From Crocinitomicaceae bacterium (GTDB lineage: Bacteria; Bacteroidota; Bacteroidia; Flavobacteriales_D; Crocinitomicaceae), in NCBI GenBank assembly GCA_029251865.1, contig JAQXCN010000045.1, forward strand, positions 20,434 through 84,433: 64,000 bases of DNA, given 5' to 3'. The notes under the pieces were generated by a model. The model did not search any database, was not told where the DNA came from, and saw only the letters and a program-made list of their open reading frames with translations. The position numbers were made by a program, and so were the translations under genes. Numbering within the stretch: position 1 is the stretch's first letter; every line of letters starts with the position of its first letter. Shown piece after piece: positions 55,308 through 63,506 of the stretch.

Positions 55308-56225
55308 ATGATTCACGGTACACATAATGCAGAGGAAGATCCACGTAATGAAAAGGTCTGGATTTCAATTAATGGAGAATACTTCCAAAGAAACGAGGCG
55401 AAAATCTCTGTTTTTGATAGCGGATATCTTGTCGGTGATGGTGTTTGGGAAGGAATTCGTCTGCACCATGGGAAATTGGTATTTATTGAAGATCATCTTA
55501 AGCGTCTTTGGACGGCAGCCAAAGCAGCAGGAATAAAGCTTCCTTTTTCAAAGGCTGAACTCATCTCATCCATTCATAGTGCTTTGTCTAAGAATGAGAT
55601 GAATGACGGCGTGCATGTTCGTGTAATGATAACTAGAGGTATTAAGAAGACGCCATCACAAGACCCTCGACTTACTATTTCAGGACCAAATGTGGTAATT
55701 ATTGCCGAGTATAAACAAGCCTCTGCTAAAACCAAAGATAAAGGTATCACATTATTTACAAGTTCCTTTCGTAGGGGTAGACCTGACTATTTAGACCCTA
55801 AATTAAATTGTCATAGCAAATTACATGAGGTCCAAGCACTAATTCAAGCCATAGAGGCGGGTGCGGATGAAGCTCTAATGCTCGATGTCAATGGCTTTGT
55901 AAGTACCTGTAATGCAACAAATTTTTTCATAGTAAAAGAAAATGCGGTCTGGACCTCAACAGGTGCGTATTGCATGAATGGTATTACCCGACAAAAAGTG
56001 ATCGATCTTTGTTTTGAAAACAACATCCCATGCCATCAAAAGAATTTTTCACTTTATGACACTTACAGCGCAGATGAAGCTTTTGTGACAGGAACATTTG
56101 GTGGATTAACTCCCGTAAGTGCAATAGATGGGAAGCCAATAGAAAATCAAACAGAAATTGCTCTAACCAAAAAGTTAGATCGTTTATATGAACAATTAAT
56201 TGCGGATGAAAGCAAAGCAAAATAG
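55308..56225 (+). CDS. Class IV PLP-dependent aminotransferase (BCAT-like)
   Basis: A 305-residue fold-type IV aminotransferase. SVFDSGYLVGDGVWEGIRL (about 39-57) is the N-terminal signature. The probable PLP lysine is Lys165 in YLDPKLNC, and GADEALMLDVNGFVS (about 185-199) follows. The next residues read TCNATNFF: where most members have Glu contacting the PLP ring nitrogen (VSE), there is Thr. NGITRQKVIDLC and TGTFGGLTPV complete the family pattern. The gene overlaps the P-loop gene downstream by 20 bases. Plant BCAT-like proteins fuse these two domains. Branched-chain, D-amino acid or another substrate cannot be decided. Confidence 0.88.
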   Translation: MIHGTHNAEEDPRNEKVWISINGEYFQRNEAKISVFDSGYLVGDGVWEGIRLHHGKLVFIEDHLKRLWTAAKAAGIKLPFSKAELISSIHSALSKNEMNDGVHVRVMITRGIKKTPSQDPRLTISGPNVVIIAEYKQASAKTKDKGITLFTSSFRRGRPDYLDPKLNCHSKLHEVQALIQAIEAGADEALMLDVNGFVSTCNATNFFIVKENAVWTSTGAYCMNGITRQKVIDLCFENNIPCHQKNFSLYDTYSADEAFVTGTFGGLTPVSAIDGKPIENQTEIALTKKLDRLYEQLIADESKAK

Positions 56226-56940
56226 TAAAAGACTTTTTCTTTGGTCTGGCCCACGGAATATATCAACTACCCTTATGTACGCTTTTGCGCAACGATCAGA
56301 TACCGTCGTTTACGATGAGCCATTATATGGTGCTTATTTATCAAAAACGGAGGCGAAAGAATATCATCCCGGAGCAAAAGAGATAATAGATTCAATGTCG
56401 AGTTCTTATGTTGATGTTATAGAACAAATGTTAGGGAGGCATAAAAAGCCTGTGGCTTTTTTTAAGAACATGGCGCATCATTTGTTAGATGTTGATCAAA
56501 GCTTTTTAAAGGAGGGGATGAATATAATCTTAACTCGAGATCCCAAAGAAATGCTTCCGTCCTTTGACAAGGTGATTTCAAATCCGAAAATTGAAGATGT
56601 TGGTTACAAAGCGCACGTTGATCTTGTCGAAAGGCTTGAATTATTACAAGCAAAGTATGTTGTTTTAGATGCAACATTGCTCTTGAAGAATCCTGTTGGT
56701 GTTTTGAAAAAACTATGTCAGGCTTGTGGAATAGCTTTCGATTGTGGTATGTTAAAATGGAATAGGGGACCTAGACCTGAGGATGGGATATGGGCGAAGT
56801 ATTGGTATGGTAACGTGCATCGGTCAATGGGCTTTCAGGAGTATAAGCTAAAGACAACCAGTTTCCCTGCACGTTTAGAACCTCTTTTAGAGGAGTGTCG
56901 GATATATTATGACGTACTCAAAAAGAAAGCTTTAAAATAG
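56206..56940 (+). CDS. Sulfotransferase-like P-loop protein
   Basis: A 244-residue soluble protein with a PAPS/phosphate-binding loop WSGPRNISTTLM (13-24) and DEPLYGAYL (about 36-44). A middle segment reads ILTRDPKEMLPSFDKV (about 105-120) and the C-terminus LKWNRGPRPEDGIWAKYWY. These match the sulfotransferase family broadly, and the N-terminal half of plant branched-chain aminotransferase-like fusion proteins in particular, as I recall them. The ATG at 56206 is preferred over the TTG at 56200; either overlaps the aminotransferase gene. The acceptor, if any, is unknown. A terminator follows at 56952-56973. Confidence 0.8.
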   Translation: MKAKQNSKRLFLWSGPRNISTTLMYAFAQRSDTVVYDEPLYGAYLSKTEAKEYHPGAKEIIDSMSSSYVDVIEQMLGRHKKPVAFFKNMAHHLLDVDQSFLKEGMNIILTRDPKEMLPSFDKVISNPKIEDVGYKAHVDLVERLELLQAKYVVLDATLLLKNPVGVLKKLCQACGIAFDCGMLKWNRGPRPEDGIWAKYWYGNVHRSMGFQEYKLKTTSFPARLEPLLEECRIYYDVLKKKALK

Positions 56941-56951
56941 CCACAAAAAAA

Positions 56952-56973
56952 ATGGGGAGCAAGTGCTCCCCAT
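56952..56973. terminator. Bidirectional hairpin terminator
   Basis: Perfect 9-base stem ATGGGGAGC/GCTCCCCAT with a 4-base loop, flanked by an A-run on the left and TCTTT on the right. It serves the rightward P-loop gene and the leftward type A T9SS gene. Confidence 0.85.
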
Positions 56974-56992
56974 TCTTTAAATGTAAAGTGAA

Positions 56993-58762
56993 TTAGTTCT
57001 TAATAATTCGTTTCGTAGAAACTGAATTATTAGAATTAACAACGATCATGTAGGCTCCATTCATAAGGTTAGAAAGATCTAAACTTGCGAAGTTACCTTC
57101 AGTATTCATAGTTTTTACAACTTTTCCTGTAATATCAATTACTTGAATTGATTCCATTTTTTGGTCCGAACGTACATCTAAGTTCGAAGTAAATGGATTT
57201 GGATAAACTGAGAAGTCAACTTCTTCTTCATTTAACCCTACTGTAGGAAGTTCATCTCTTACAAAGATAAATTGCCATACTCCTGGGCCAAAATTGATTT
57301 GTGCCGTCATCGTTTCTCCATCAGCAGAGAATGAAACGTCATAAGTTATGGTTGAAACAACCTCAGCAGGACTTGCAAGCTCACCATTATTATGAACTTT
57401 AGAAAGCCCTAAATAAGCACCTTCTCCATTCACTGTAGCTTTCATTGTAGTTGCATCATAAGCCCAAGTGTATGCGCCTGTTCCATCATGTGGAGCAACT
57501 GGAGCACCACAACCTTCTTCAACACCTTGCCACGCTTCTAACCATGTATCAGATTGAAGAACGTTTTCAAAAGTACCATCCTCATTGAACACATAGAAGT
57601 CATCAAACAAACAAGCTCTCGTGTCAACATCAGCAGCAGTATTTGAATACCATGATAAATCTGAAGCACTTGGTCCAACAGATAGAGCACCGGCCTCTGG
57701 TTGCAATCTCCATGCACCTTCAAGCGTTGCTTCGACAGTTGGTCTTACCAAAATGAATTGCCAAAACCCTGGGCCGAAGTTAATTTGAAGTGTTAGAGTG
57801 CTTTCGTCTGGAGATAAAGACATGTTATAGGTGATTGCTTCAACAGCTTCTGCAGGACTTCCTAATTCACCAGCATTGTGAACTTTCGAAAGTCCTAAGT
57901 ATGCACCTGTACCGGTAACAGTAACTGTTCCAGCTGTTGCGTCTGCAGACCATGTCGCCGCAACAGAACCGTCATGAGGGGCTACTGGAGCACCGCAACC
58001 TTCGGCTACACCTTGCCAACCTTCTAGCCATGTTTCAGACTGAAGAACATTTGAAAAAGTTCCGTCTGCGTTAAACACATATTCGTCATCAAATAGACAA
58101 GCTCTAATAGCTACATCTTCTACAGAGTTTTGATACCAAGACAAGTCTTCAAGAGAGGGACCCACAGCCAAAGCACCAGCTTGTGGAGCTAAAACCCATG
58201 TACCTTCAATATTCACTGGAGGAGGTGTACCTGTTTCTTTTTCTAGAATAAATTGCCAGAATCCAGGGCCAAAGTTGATGTCTAAAGTCATTCTGTTACC
58301 ATCAGCGGACATCGTTACATTGTAAGTAATTGAAGAAACGGCCTCTGCAGGGCTTCCTAATTCACCTCCATTGTGTACTTTTGCTAGTCCTAAATATGCA
58401 CCTGAACCCGCAACAGTTACTGTACCAGTAGCTGCGTCTTCTGACCAAGTAAATGCGCCAGCACCATCATGAGGTGCAATTGGAGCACCACATCCTTCTG
58501 CTACACCTTGCCAACCTTCAAGCCAAGTCTCTGACTGAAGAACATTTTGGAATGTACCATCGGAATTAAAAACGTATTCGTCATCGAAAAGACAAGCTCT
58601 GGTATCAACATCAGCCGCAGTATTTGCGTACCAACTTAGATCACTTAAGCTTGGGCCAACAGCCAAAGCACCAGCTTCTGGAGCTAGTTTCCACGTGCCT
58701 TCTACTTGACCAAAGGTCAAAGACATCGGAATTAAAAATAATAAAGTAAAAATTTTTTTCAT
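56993..58762 (-). CDS. T9SS type A secreted protein with three tandem about 162-residue repeats
   Basis: A 589-residue secreted protein. After the signal peptide (MKKIFTLLFLIPMSLTFGQ) come three near-identical units starting at residues 21, 186 and 348. Each holds EGTW.L.P.AGAL.VGPS, a RACLFDD.YVFN.DGTF segment, LE.WQGV.EGCGAP.APHDG and FGPG.WQFI. Each unit has two Cys, probably one disulfide, and the Trp/Gly-rich barrel look of lipocalin-like or similar all-beta domains. The C-terminus is a type A sorting domain (VDFSVYPNPF... TKRIIKN). I do not recognise the repeat family. Its promoter region carries two copies of a TGTCATA operator-like box (58784-58804, 58841-58861). It is stronger in G+C than its neighbours by eye. 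Confidence 0.85.
   Translation of the reverse strand: MKKIFTLLFLIPMSLTFGQVEGTWKLAPEAGALAVGPSLSDLSWYANTAADVDTRACLFDDEYVFNSDGTFQNVLQSETWLEGWQGVAEGCGAPIAPHDGAGAFTWSEDAATGTVTVAGSGAYLGLAKVHNGGELGSPAEAVSSITYNVTMSADGNRMTLDINFGPGFWQFILEKETGTPPPVNIEGTWVLAPQAGALAVGPSLEDLSWYQNSVEDVAIRACLFDDEYVFNADGTFSNVLQSETWLEGWQGVAEGCGAPVAPHDGSVAATWSADATAGTVTVTGTGAYLGLSKVHNAGELGSPAEAVEAITYNMSLSPDESTLTLQINFGPGFWQFILVRPTVEATLEGAWRLQPEAGALSVGPSASDLSWYSNTAADVDTRACLFDDFYVFNEDGTFENVLQSDTWLEAWQGVEEGCGAPVAPHDGTGAYTWAYDATTMKATVNGEGAYLGLSKVHNNGELASPAEVVSTITYDVSFSADGETMTAQINFGPGVWQFIFVRDELPTVGLNEEEVDFSVYPNPFTSNLDVRSDQKMESIQVIDITGKVVKTMNTEGNFASLDLSNLMNGAYMIVVNSNNSVSTKRIIKN
57248..58702. repeat. Three tandem intragenic repeats of about 490 bp
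   Basis: Units begin (minus strand) at 58702, 58207 and 57721, spaced 495 and 486 bp. High amino-acid identity across all three suggests recent duplication or gene conversion. Confidence 0.85.
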
Positions 58763-58783
58763 TCGTTGTAATTTTGTTAAACT

Positions 58784-58804
58784 TATTAAGTGTCATATTG
58801 ACAC
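58784..58804. promoter_or_regulatory. Operator-like box 1 with inverted repeat GTGTCA-N3-TGACAC
   Basis: Perfect 6+3+6 inverted repeat at 58790-58804 within a 21-bp unit that recurs 57 bp away. It lies just upstream of a possible -7 box (TAAGTTTA, 58785-58778 leftward), which it overlaps by a few bases. Confidence 0.5.
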
Positions 58805-58840
58805 GACCTAAAGTTGCACATTATTATCCAATAAAAAAAA

Positions 58841-58861
58841 TATTTAGTGTCATAATGACTA
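58841..58861. promoter_or_regulatory. Operator-like box 2, direct copy of box 1
   Basis: TATTTAGTGTCATAATGACTA matches box 1 at 17 of 21 positions and keeps the core GTCAT-A-ATGAC. It is 79-99 bases upstream of the ATG at 58762. Confidence 0.5.
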
Positions 58862-58913
58862 TTAGTAGGTATTCAACTAATATTTATATAAAAAAACGAA
58901 TCGAAAAATTGAA

Positions 58914-60107
58914 TTAGTTCAAAATGTTGGTTTCTTTTCCAAACTGGCGAATAGAAACAAAAACTGCAGCGGCGGCAACTGATAACATAATGAGAAAAGA
59001 AATAGCTAATAATATATAATCAAGATTACCTGCGATCAAAGATTTTGTTGTGAGGACAATATTAAGTATTGGAATACAGGCTGTTAAGTAGTTGAGTTCT
59101 ATCCCAGGGAATAATCCGAGCATTGCGGGAAGAACGACAACTATATTTAGAGGTGTTATTATACTTTGCGCCTCTTTAAAGCTTTTGGTGTACACTGAAA
59201 TAGGAATCATAATTCCCGCAAAGAAGACGGTTAATGGTAGCAGTAAAGCGAATAATTTTATGATGATTGGAAACGTCAGAATTTTAGAAACAACAGCCAT
59301 TAAGGTTGGGTCTGGAATGAGGTCTAAAAACTCAATGGATACAAAAAGGCCGAAGAGCGCAGAAAAAGAAGCGGTTAATCCCGATAAGACCACTACGAGC
59401 ATTTTGCCAATTAAAATTTTCCAGCGTTGGACAGGTGTGCTAAGGAGAGTCTCTATCGTTCCTCTTTCTTTTTCTCCAGAAAATAAGTCAATTGCAGGGT
59501 ACATACACCCTAAAAAACCAAAGGCGATAAAGATGTAAGGTAGAATTCCACCTGCAAGTTCTCCTAACATTTGTCGGTCGCTTGCTGTATTTTGATAGGT
59601 TATTCTGTAGGGTTGAAGTTTTTGTTCATCAATACCGAGTTCATCATACCTTTTGAGGCGCTCTTCTGTTTCTATGATATTCATATATCCCTTTATACGT
59701 TCTGAATAACCAATATTTGTATTATCTATGGCCCAAAGTACATTCGCTGTGCCTTGCGCTGCTAGAATCCCTTCTAAACCTGAGTCGTACCAGAGCGCAA
59801 TATCAATTACTTCATCGTTTTGGTCTTTAAAGAGTCTTGCACTATCACCGTTATATGCGATTAATTCTTTTGGGCCGAATGATGCAGGTATGCTTTTTAA
59901 TTGTTTAACGATGAGGTCGTTGGAGTCGCCAATAATACCAATCTTCAATATCTTCTCACTTGCCGATTCATTGAATGAATCTGAAACACCAACAACCACA
60001 TTAATAAGAATCGGAAATACTAGTAATGGTATCGCGACCATAATGAGCATCGTTTTTCGATCTCGAATGGTTTCTTTTAATTCTTTTTTGAATATTTTAA
60101 ATATCAT
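58914..60107 (-). CDS. ABC-2 type transporter permease (NatB-like)
   Basis: A 397-residue permease with an N-terminal helix (about 20-40), a long extracytoplasmic loop (about 45-175) and about five to six C-terminal helices. The conserved phrase DLFSGEKERGTIETLLSTPVQRW (about 210-230) is typical of the NatB/YhaP group. Substrates of this group include Na+ and antimicrobial compounds; nothing here decides. Its start overlaps the ATPase gene by 4 bases and the two form one exporter. The 151-base gap to the T9SS gene downstream belongs to the latter's promoter. Confidence 0.9.
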   Translation of the reverse strand: MIFKIFKKELKETIRDRKTMLIMVAIPLLVFPILINVVVGVSDSFNESASEKILKIGIIGDSNDLIVKQLKSIPASFGPKELIAYNGDSARLFKDQNDEVIDIALWYDSGLEGILAAQGTANVLWAIDNTNIGYSERIKGYMNIIETEERLKRYDELGIDEQKLQPYRITYQNTASDRQMLGELAGGILPYIFIAFGFLGCMYPAIDLFSGEKERGTIETLLSTPVQRWKILIGKMLVVVLSGLTASFSALFGLFVSIEFLDLIPDPTLMAVVSKILTFPIIIKLFALLLPLTVFFAGIMIPISVYTKSFKEAQSIITPLNIVVVLPAMLGLFPGIELNYLTACIPILNIVLTTKSLIAGNLDYILLAISFLIMLSVAAAAVFVSIRQFGKETNILN

Positions 60108-60862
60108 GATTGTACAATTTTAATGAAGGCACCTGTAAGGCTTTGTCCTTCCATTTCTTTCCGGAATTCCTCCATAGTGCTTTGATGCTTTAGAGTTCCA
60201 TTATGAATAATTGCTAAACGATCAGATAGCAAATCTACCTCGCCCATTATGTGGCTGGAGAAAATAACAGTTTTGTTTTGGGCCTTATAATCTCGAATAA
60301 GTTGAATAATACTAGCTGCAGTAATGACATCTAGTCCGCTGGTCGGTTCATCTAAAATTAAAATTTCAGGATCATGTATCATAGTTCGACAGATGGAAAC
60401 CTTTTGCTTCATTCCGGTACTTAATTGACCAATTCGTTTATTCGCAAAACCATTCATATCGAGAAGATCGTACAAATAAGCTTTTCGCTCCTTTAAGGTG
60501 TTGCTAGAGACGCTGTAAAGCGATCCGAAGTAATCTATAATTTCATTAGCGGTGAGTCTTGCATAAAGGCCTGTAGATCCTGTTAAAAAACCTATTTTCA
60601 TTCTGGCTTCTCTTGGGTGTTTTACAGCGTCAATACCACAAACCTCAATACGCCCTGACGTTGGTTTAAGTATCGTAGCAAGCATTCTCAGTGTCGTGGT
60701 TTTACCTGCACCATTTGGTCCAAGAAGTGAATACACCTCTCCTGGTTTACATGAAAAGTTTAGATCGTTTACAGCACGAGTGAATTTGCGATCCGTTGCT
60801 TGCTCCTTTCTTTGTTCTTTACTGAGTTTAAATTCTTTTGAAAGGTTTTTTATCGTAATCAT
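60104..60862 (-). CDS. ABC transporter ATP-binding protein (NatA-like)
   Basis: A 252-residue ATPase with Walker A LLGPNGAGKTTTLRML (about 45-60), signature LSTGMKQKVSICRT (about 140), Walker B ILILDEPTSGLDV (about 160) and a switch SSHIMGEV. It is the partner of the permease immediately downstream (4-base overlap), and it overlaps rlmN upstream by 4 bases. The linkage to rlmN looks like operon economy rather than function. Confidence 0.93.
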   Translation of the reverse strand: MITIKNLSKEFKLSKEQRKEQATDRKFTRAVNDLNFSCKPGEVYSLLGPNGAGKTTTLRMLATILKPTSGRIEVCGIDAVKHPREARMKIGFLTGSTGLYARLTANEIIDYFGSLYSVSSNTLKERKAYLYDLLDMNGFANKRIGQLSTGMKQKVSICRTMIHDPEILILDEPTSGLDVITAASIIQLIRDYKAQNKTVIFSSHIMGEVDLLSDRLAIIHNGTLKHQSTMEEFRKEMEGQSLTGAFIKIVQS

Positions 60863-61941
60863 AAATTGTTTTTCAGGCTTCTGCTTTCCAGGGCAATAGC
60901 TTTGTTTTTATTTGCTAATTGACCGCATGCCGCATCGATATCTTTCCCTCTACTTCTTCGAATATTTACGATTAGATTTTTGGACTCAAGAAATGCTGCG
61001 AACTTTTCAACTTTTAACGCATCTGCTTGCTGAAAAGGTTCGCCATCAATGGGATTGTATTCAATAATATTGATTTTACAGGGGACACATTTTGCAAACT
61101 CTGCAAGCTCACGCGCATCCTGGATTGTATCATTAAATTGATCGAAAATAATATATTCAAAAGTAACACGTGAGCCTGTCTTTTCATGAAAATATTCTAT
61201 TGCCTCTTTGAGAGATTGAAGGTTATTACTCTCATTAATCTCCATTATTTTATCGCGCTTTTCGTCATTAGCGGCATGAAGTGAAAGTGCTAAATTGAAT
61301 TTAACGCCGTCATCACCTAACTTCTTAATCATCTTGTGAATTCCCGCTGTGGAAACAGTAATACGCTTAGGGGACATTCCGAGCCCCTCTGAAGAACAGA
61401 TTTTCTCAATAGAACCGATAACGTTTTTATAATTTAAAAGCGGTTCCCCCATGCCCATATAAACAATATTGGATAAGGATTTATCGTGTCTTTTTTCCGC
61501 TTCTTTTTTAAGATAGAATACCTGATCATAAATTTCTCCGGCTGATAAATTCCTGAGTAACTTCAGTTTTCCCGTTGCGCAGAAAGCACAAGCCAAGCTG
61601 CAGCCAACTTGAGAAGATATGCATGCGGTCATCCTTCTCGGTGTTGGTATTAAAACCCCTTCGACCACAGATTTTTCATCAATTGAAAAAGCACATTTTA
61701 ATGTTTTGTCTTTACTGAGTTGCTCGTCTTTTAAGGCTATTTTATCAATGGAGAAGTTTTCCGACAATAGGGATTGAAGCGGTTTTCCAATATTTTTCAT
61801 ATCCGAAAAACAACCACAATTTTTCTTCCAAAGCCATTCATATATTTGTTTGGCGCGAAATTTAGGAATATTCTGTGCTACAAGAAAGGATTGTATTTCC
61901 TCTAAGTTCAGAGACCGAATGCTTGTTAGCTTTTTGGTCAT
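60859..61941 (-). CDS. rlmN: 23S rRNA (adenine2503-C2)-methyltransferase / tRNA m2A37
   Basis: Radical SAM methyltransferase of 360 residues that methylates A2503 of 23S rRNA and A37 of some tRNAs. The Fe-S motif CSLACAFC gives Cys114, Cys118 and Cys121. The C-terminal methyl-carrying Cys339 is in DIDAACGQL. NIVYMGMGEPLLNY (about 165-178) and RITVSTAGI are intact. The second catalytic Cys and length agree with functional RlmN. It lies 6 bases after dnaN and overlaps the NatA-like gene by 4 bases. Confidence 0.96.
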   Translation of the reverse strand: MTKKLTSIRSLNLEEIQSFLVAQNIPKFRAKQIYEWLWKKNCGCFSDMKNIGKPLQSLLSENFSIDKIALKDEQLSKDKTLKCAFSIDEKSVVEGVLIPTPRRMTACISSQVGCSLACAFCATGKLKLLRNLSAGEIYDQVFYLKKEAEKRHDKSLSNIVYMGMGEPLLNYKNVIGSIEKICSSEGLGMSPKRITVSTAGIHKMIKKLGDDGVKFNLALSLHAANDEKRDKIMEINESNNLQSLKEAIEYFHEKTGSRVTFEYIIFDQFNDTIQDARELAEFAKCVPCKINIIEYNPIDGEPFQQADALKVEKFAAFLESKNLIVNIRRSRGKDIDAACGQLANKNKAIALESRSLKNNL

Positions 61942-61947
61942 AATGTT

Positions 61948-63063
61948 TTATCGATTCAACATCACCGGCATCACCAGCATTAATATATCTTCTTTGTCAT
62001 TATCACCTGAAACAGGTGTTAAAATTCCAGCACGACTAGGCTCACTCATCGATAATTTAACCTCGTCAGAATCTAAGTTATTTAGCATTTCAACAATAAA
62101 TCTCGAATTGAAACCAATTTCTAAATCAGAACCATCATAATTACAAGTTAAGCGCTCATTAGCCTCATTGGAAAAGTCAAGGTCTTCTGCTGACAAGGAA
62201 AGTTCTGAGCCTGCAAGTTTAAGCTTGATTTGGTGGGTTGTTTTATTCGAGAAGATAGAAACACGCTTAATGGAATTTAAAAGCTGTAATCTGTCTATTG
62301 TTAAAACGTTTGGATTCTCTTTTGGGATGACAGCTTCATAATTTGGATACTTCCCATCTATTAATCTGCAAACTAAAACTAAATCACTAAAGGTAAAAAC
62401 CGCATTGGATTCATTGTATTCTAAAGTAATATCCTCATCTCCTTTAAGATTAGCTTTTAGCATATTTAAAGGCTTTTTCGGGAGAATAAATTCTGAACTA
62501 TCTGTCGCGCTTGCATCCGATCTTTTGTAACGGACAAGTTTGTGTGCATCGGTAGCCACGAAAATAATATCCTTCTTATCAAATTGACAGTAGACACCAC
62601 TCATTGCGGGTCTTAGTTCATCATTTCCTGCTGCAAAAAGGGTTCTATTTATGGCCTTTGCAATTATATCACCTGATATTTTGATTGAGCTCTTATTTTC
62701 TATTTTGGGCAGTTTAGGGAACTCCTCCCCACTGAAACCGACCATTTTTGACTTACCATTATCGTAAGCAACCTCAATATTGAAAGTAGCATTAACCTTG
62801 AAGGTACAAGGCTGATCCGGTAGGCTTTTGAGCACTTCGAGTATAAGTTTAGCAGGTATGGCAACTATACCATCCTCCTCTGTTTGGACGGATAGTTTGG
62901 TAATCATTGTCGTCTCAAGATCTGTCGCTGAAACTGTGAGTTCATTGCCTTTTATAGAGAACAAGAAATTATCTAAAATAGGTAAGGTGTTGCTTGTGCT
63001 AAGAACTCCTGATATGCTTTGTAAATGTCTTAATAAAGTTGCGCTGGAAGCGATAAAATTCAT
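61948..63063 (-). CDS. dnaN: DNA polymerase III beta subunit (sliding clamp)
   Basis: A 371-residue clamp protein of three similar beta-clamp domains. It opens MNFIASSATLLRHLQSISG; LPILDNFLFS (about 27-36) and LRPAMSGVYCQF (about 147) fit each domain boundary, and the C-terminus LMLVMPVMLNR retains the conserved P.R-like ending. It is not next to dnaA here, as is common in Bacteroidota. The promoter box TATTTTTG at 63088-63081 is 17 bases upstream of the ATG. It heads a leftward group with rlmN and the NatA/NatB-like genes. Confidence 0.96.
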   Translation of the reverse strand: MNFIASSATLLRHLQSISGVLSTSNTLPILDNFLFSIKGNELTVSATDLETTMITKLSVQTEEDGIVAIPAKLILEVLKSLPDQPCTFKVNATFNIEVAYDNGKSKMVGFSGEEFPKLPKIENKSSIKISGDIIAKAINRTLFAAGNDELRPAMSGVYCQFDKKDIIFVATDAHKLVRYKRSDASATDSSEFILPKKPLNMLKANLKGDEDITLEYNESNAVFTFSDLVLVCRLIDGKYPNYEAVIPKENPNVLTIDRLQLLNSIKRVSIFSNKTTHQIKLKLAGSELSLSAEDLDFSNEANERLTCNYDGSDLEIGFNSRFIVEMLNNLDSDEVKLSMSEPSRAGILTPVSGDNDKEDILMLVMPVMLNR

Positions 63064-63080
63064 GCCAATATTGTTTTGTA

Positions 63081-63088
63081 CAAAAATA
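63081..63088 (-). promoter_or_regulatory. Candidate -7 box (TATTTTTG) for dnaN
   Basis: Perfect TAnnTTTG match reading leftward, 17 bases before the ATG at 63063. No clear -33. Confidence 0.5.
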
Positions 63089-63142
63089 ACAATTCAAGTG
63101 ATATAGCCCGAATTGTAGGCTTTGTATTTCTTTGTAGGCTTT

Positions 63143-63491
63143 TTACAGGGACAAATGCATCTTCAAGTAGACCTTAAACGCAACCCTTTGAATAATGCGA
63201 AACCCAAGATTATCCTCAAATGGAGAACTCAGATCAACGATGTAACAAAGTTGCGAGATGTTTTTTGCAGTCAATACGCTCTCTATTTCTAAAGCTAAAG
63301 TTTCTAGGGATTCATTTTTTACAGGCCCTTCTATTTTCAGTTCAATACCTGCGAGTTGAAAGTCTTTTGTTATTTGCTTAAGTGTGTTAGCGCGAAATTT
63401 TGCATCATTCCATAGTTCGTTCCATTTTAATTGGAAATTGTTTTTACTTAAGGCGTTATTTGGATTTTTCAGCGTATCTTGTTTTCAACAT
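63143..63491 (-). CDS. Small hypothetical protein with a reading frame interrupted near its start
   Basis: The minus strand has 113 open codons from 63484 to a TAA at 63145-63143. They read like real protein (for example KWNELWNDAKFRANTLKQ near the start, and SQLCYIVDLSSPFEDNLGF later), with no ATG, GTG or TTG near the beginning. An ATG at 63491 opens MLKTRYAEKSK and then stops in another frame. Removing one A from the GAAAAAT run near 63465 would join the two frames into about 114 residues. It is either a recent frameshift, a sequence error or a non-standard start. I do not recognise a family. It is divergent from the phosphatase gene. Confidence 0.42.
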
Positions 63492-63506
63492 TAATTCAAA
63501 GGTAAG

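Noticed and set aside
59092..59538. Open 148-codon frame antisense to the ABC-2 permease
   Set aside because: No recognisable protein features, and the sense gene is well supported.
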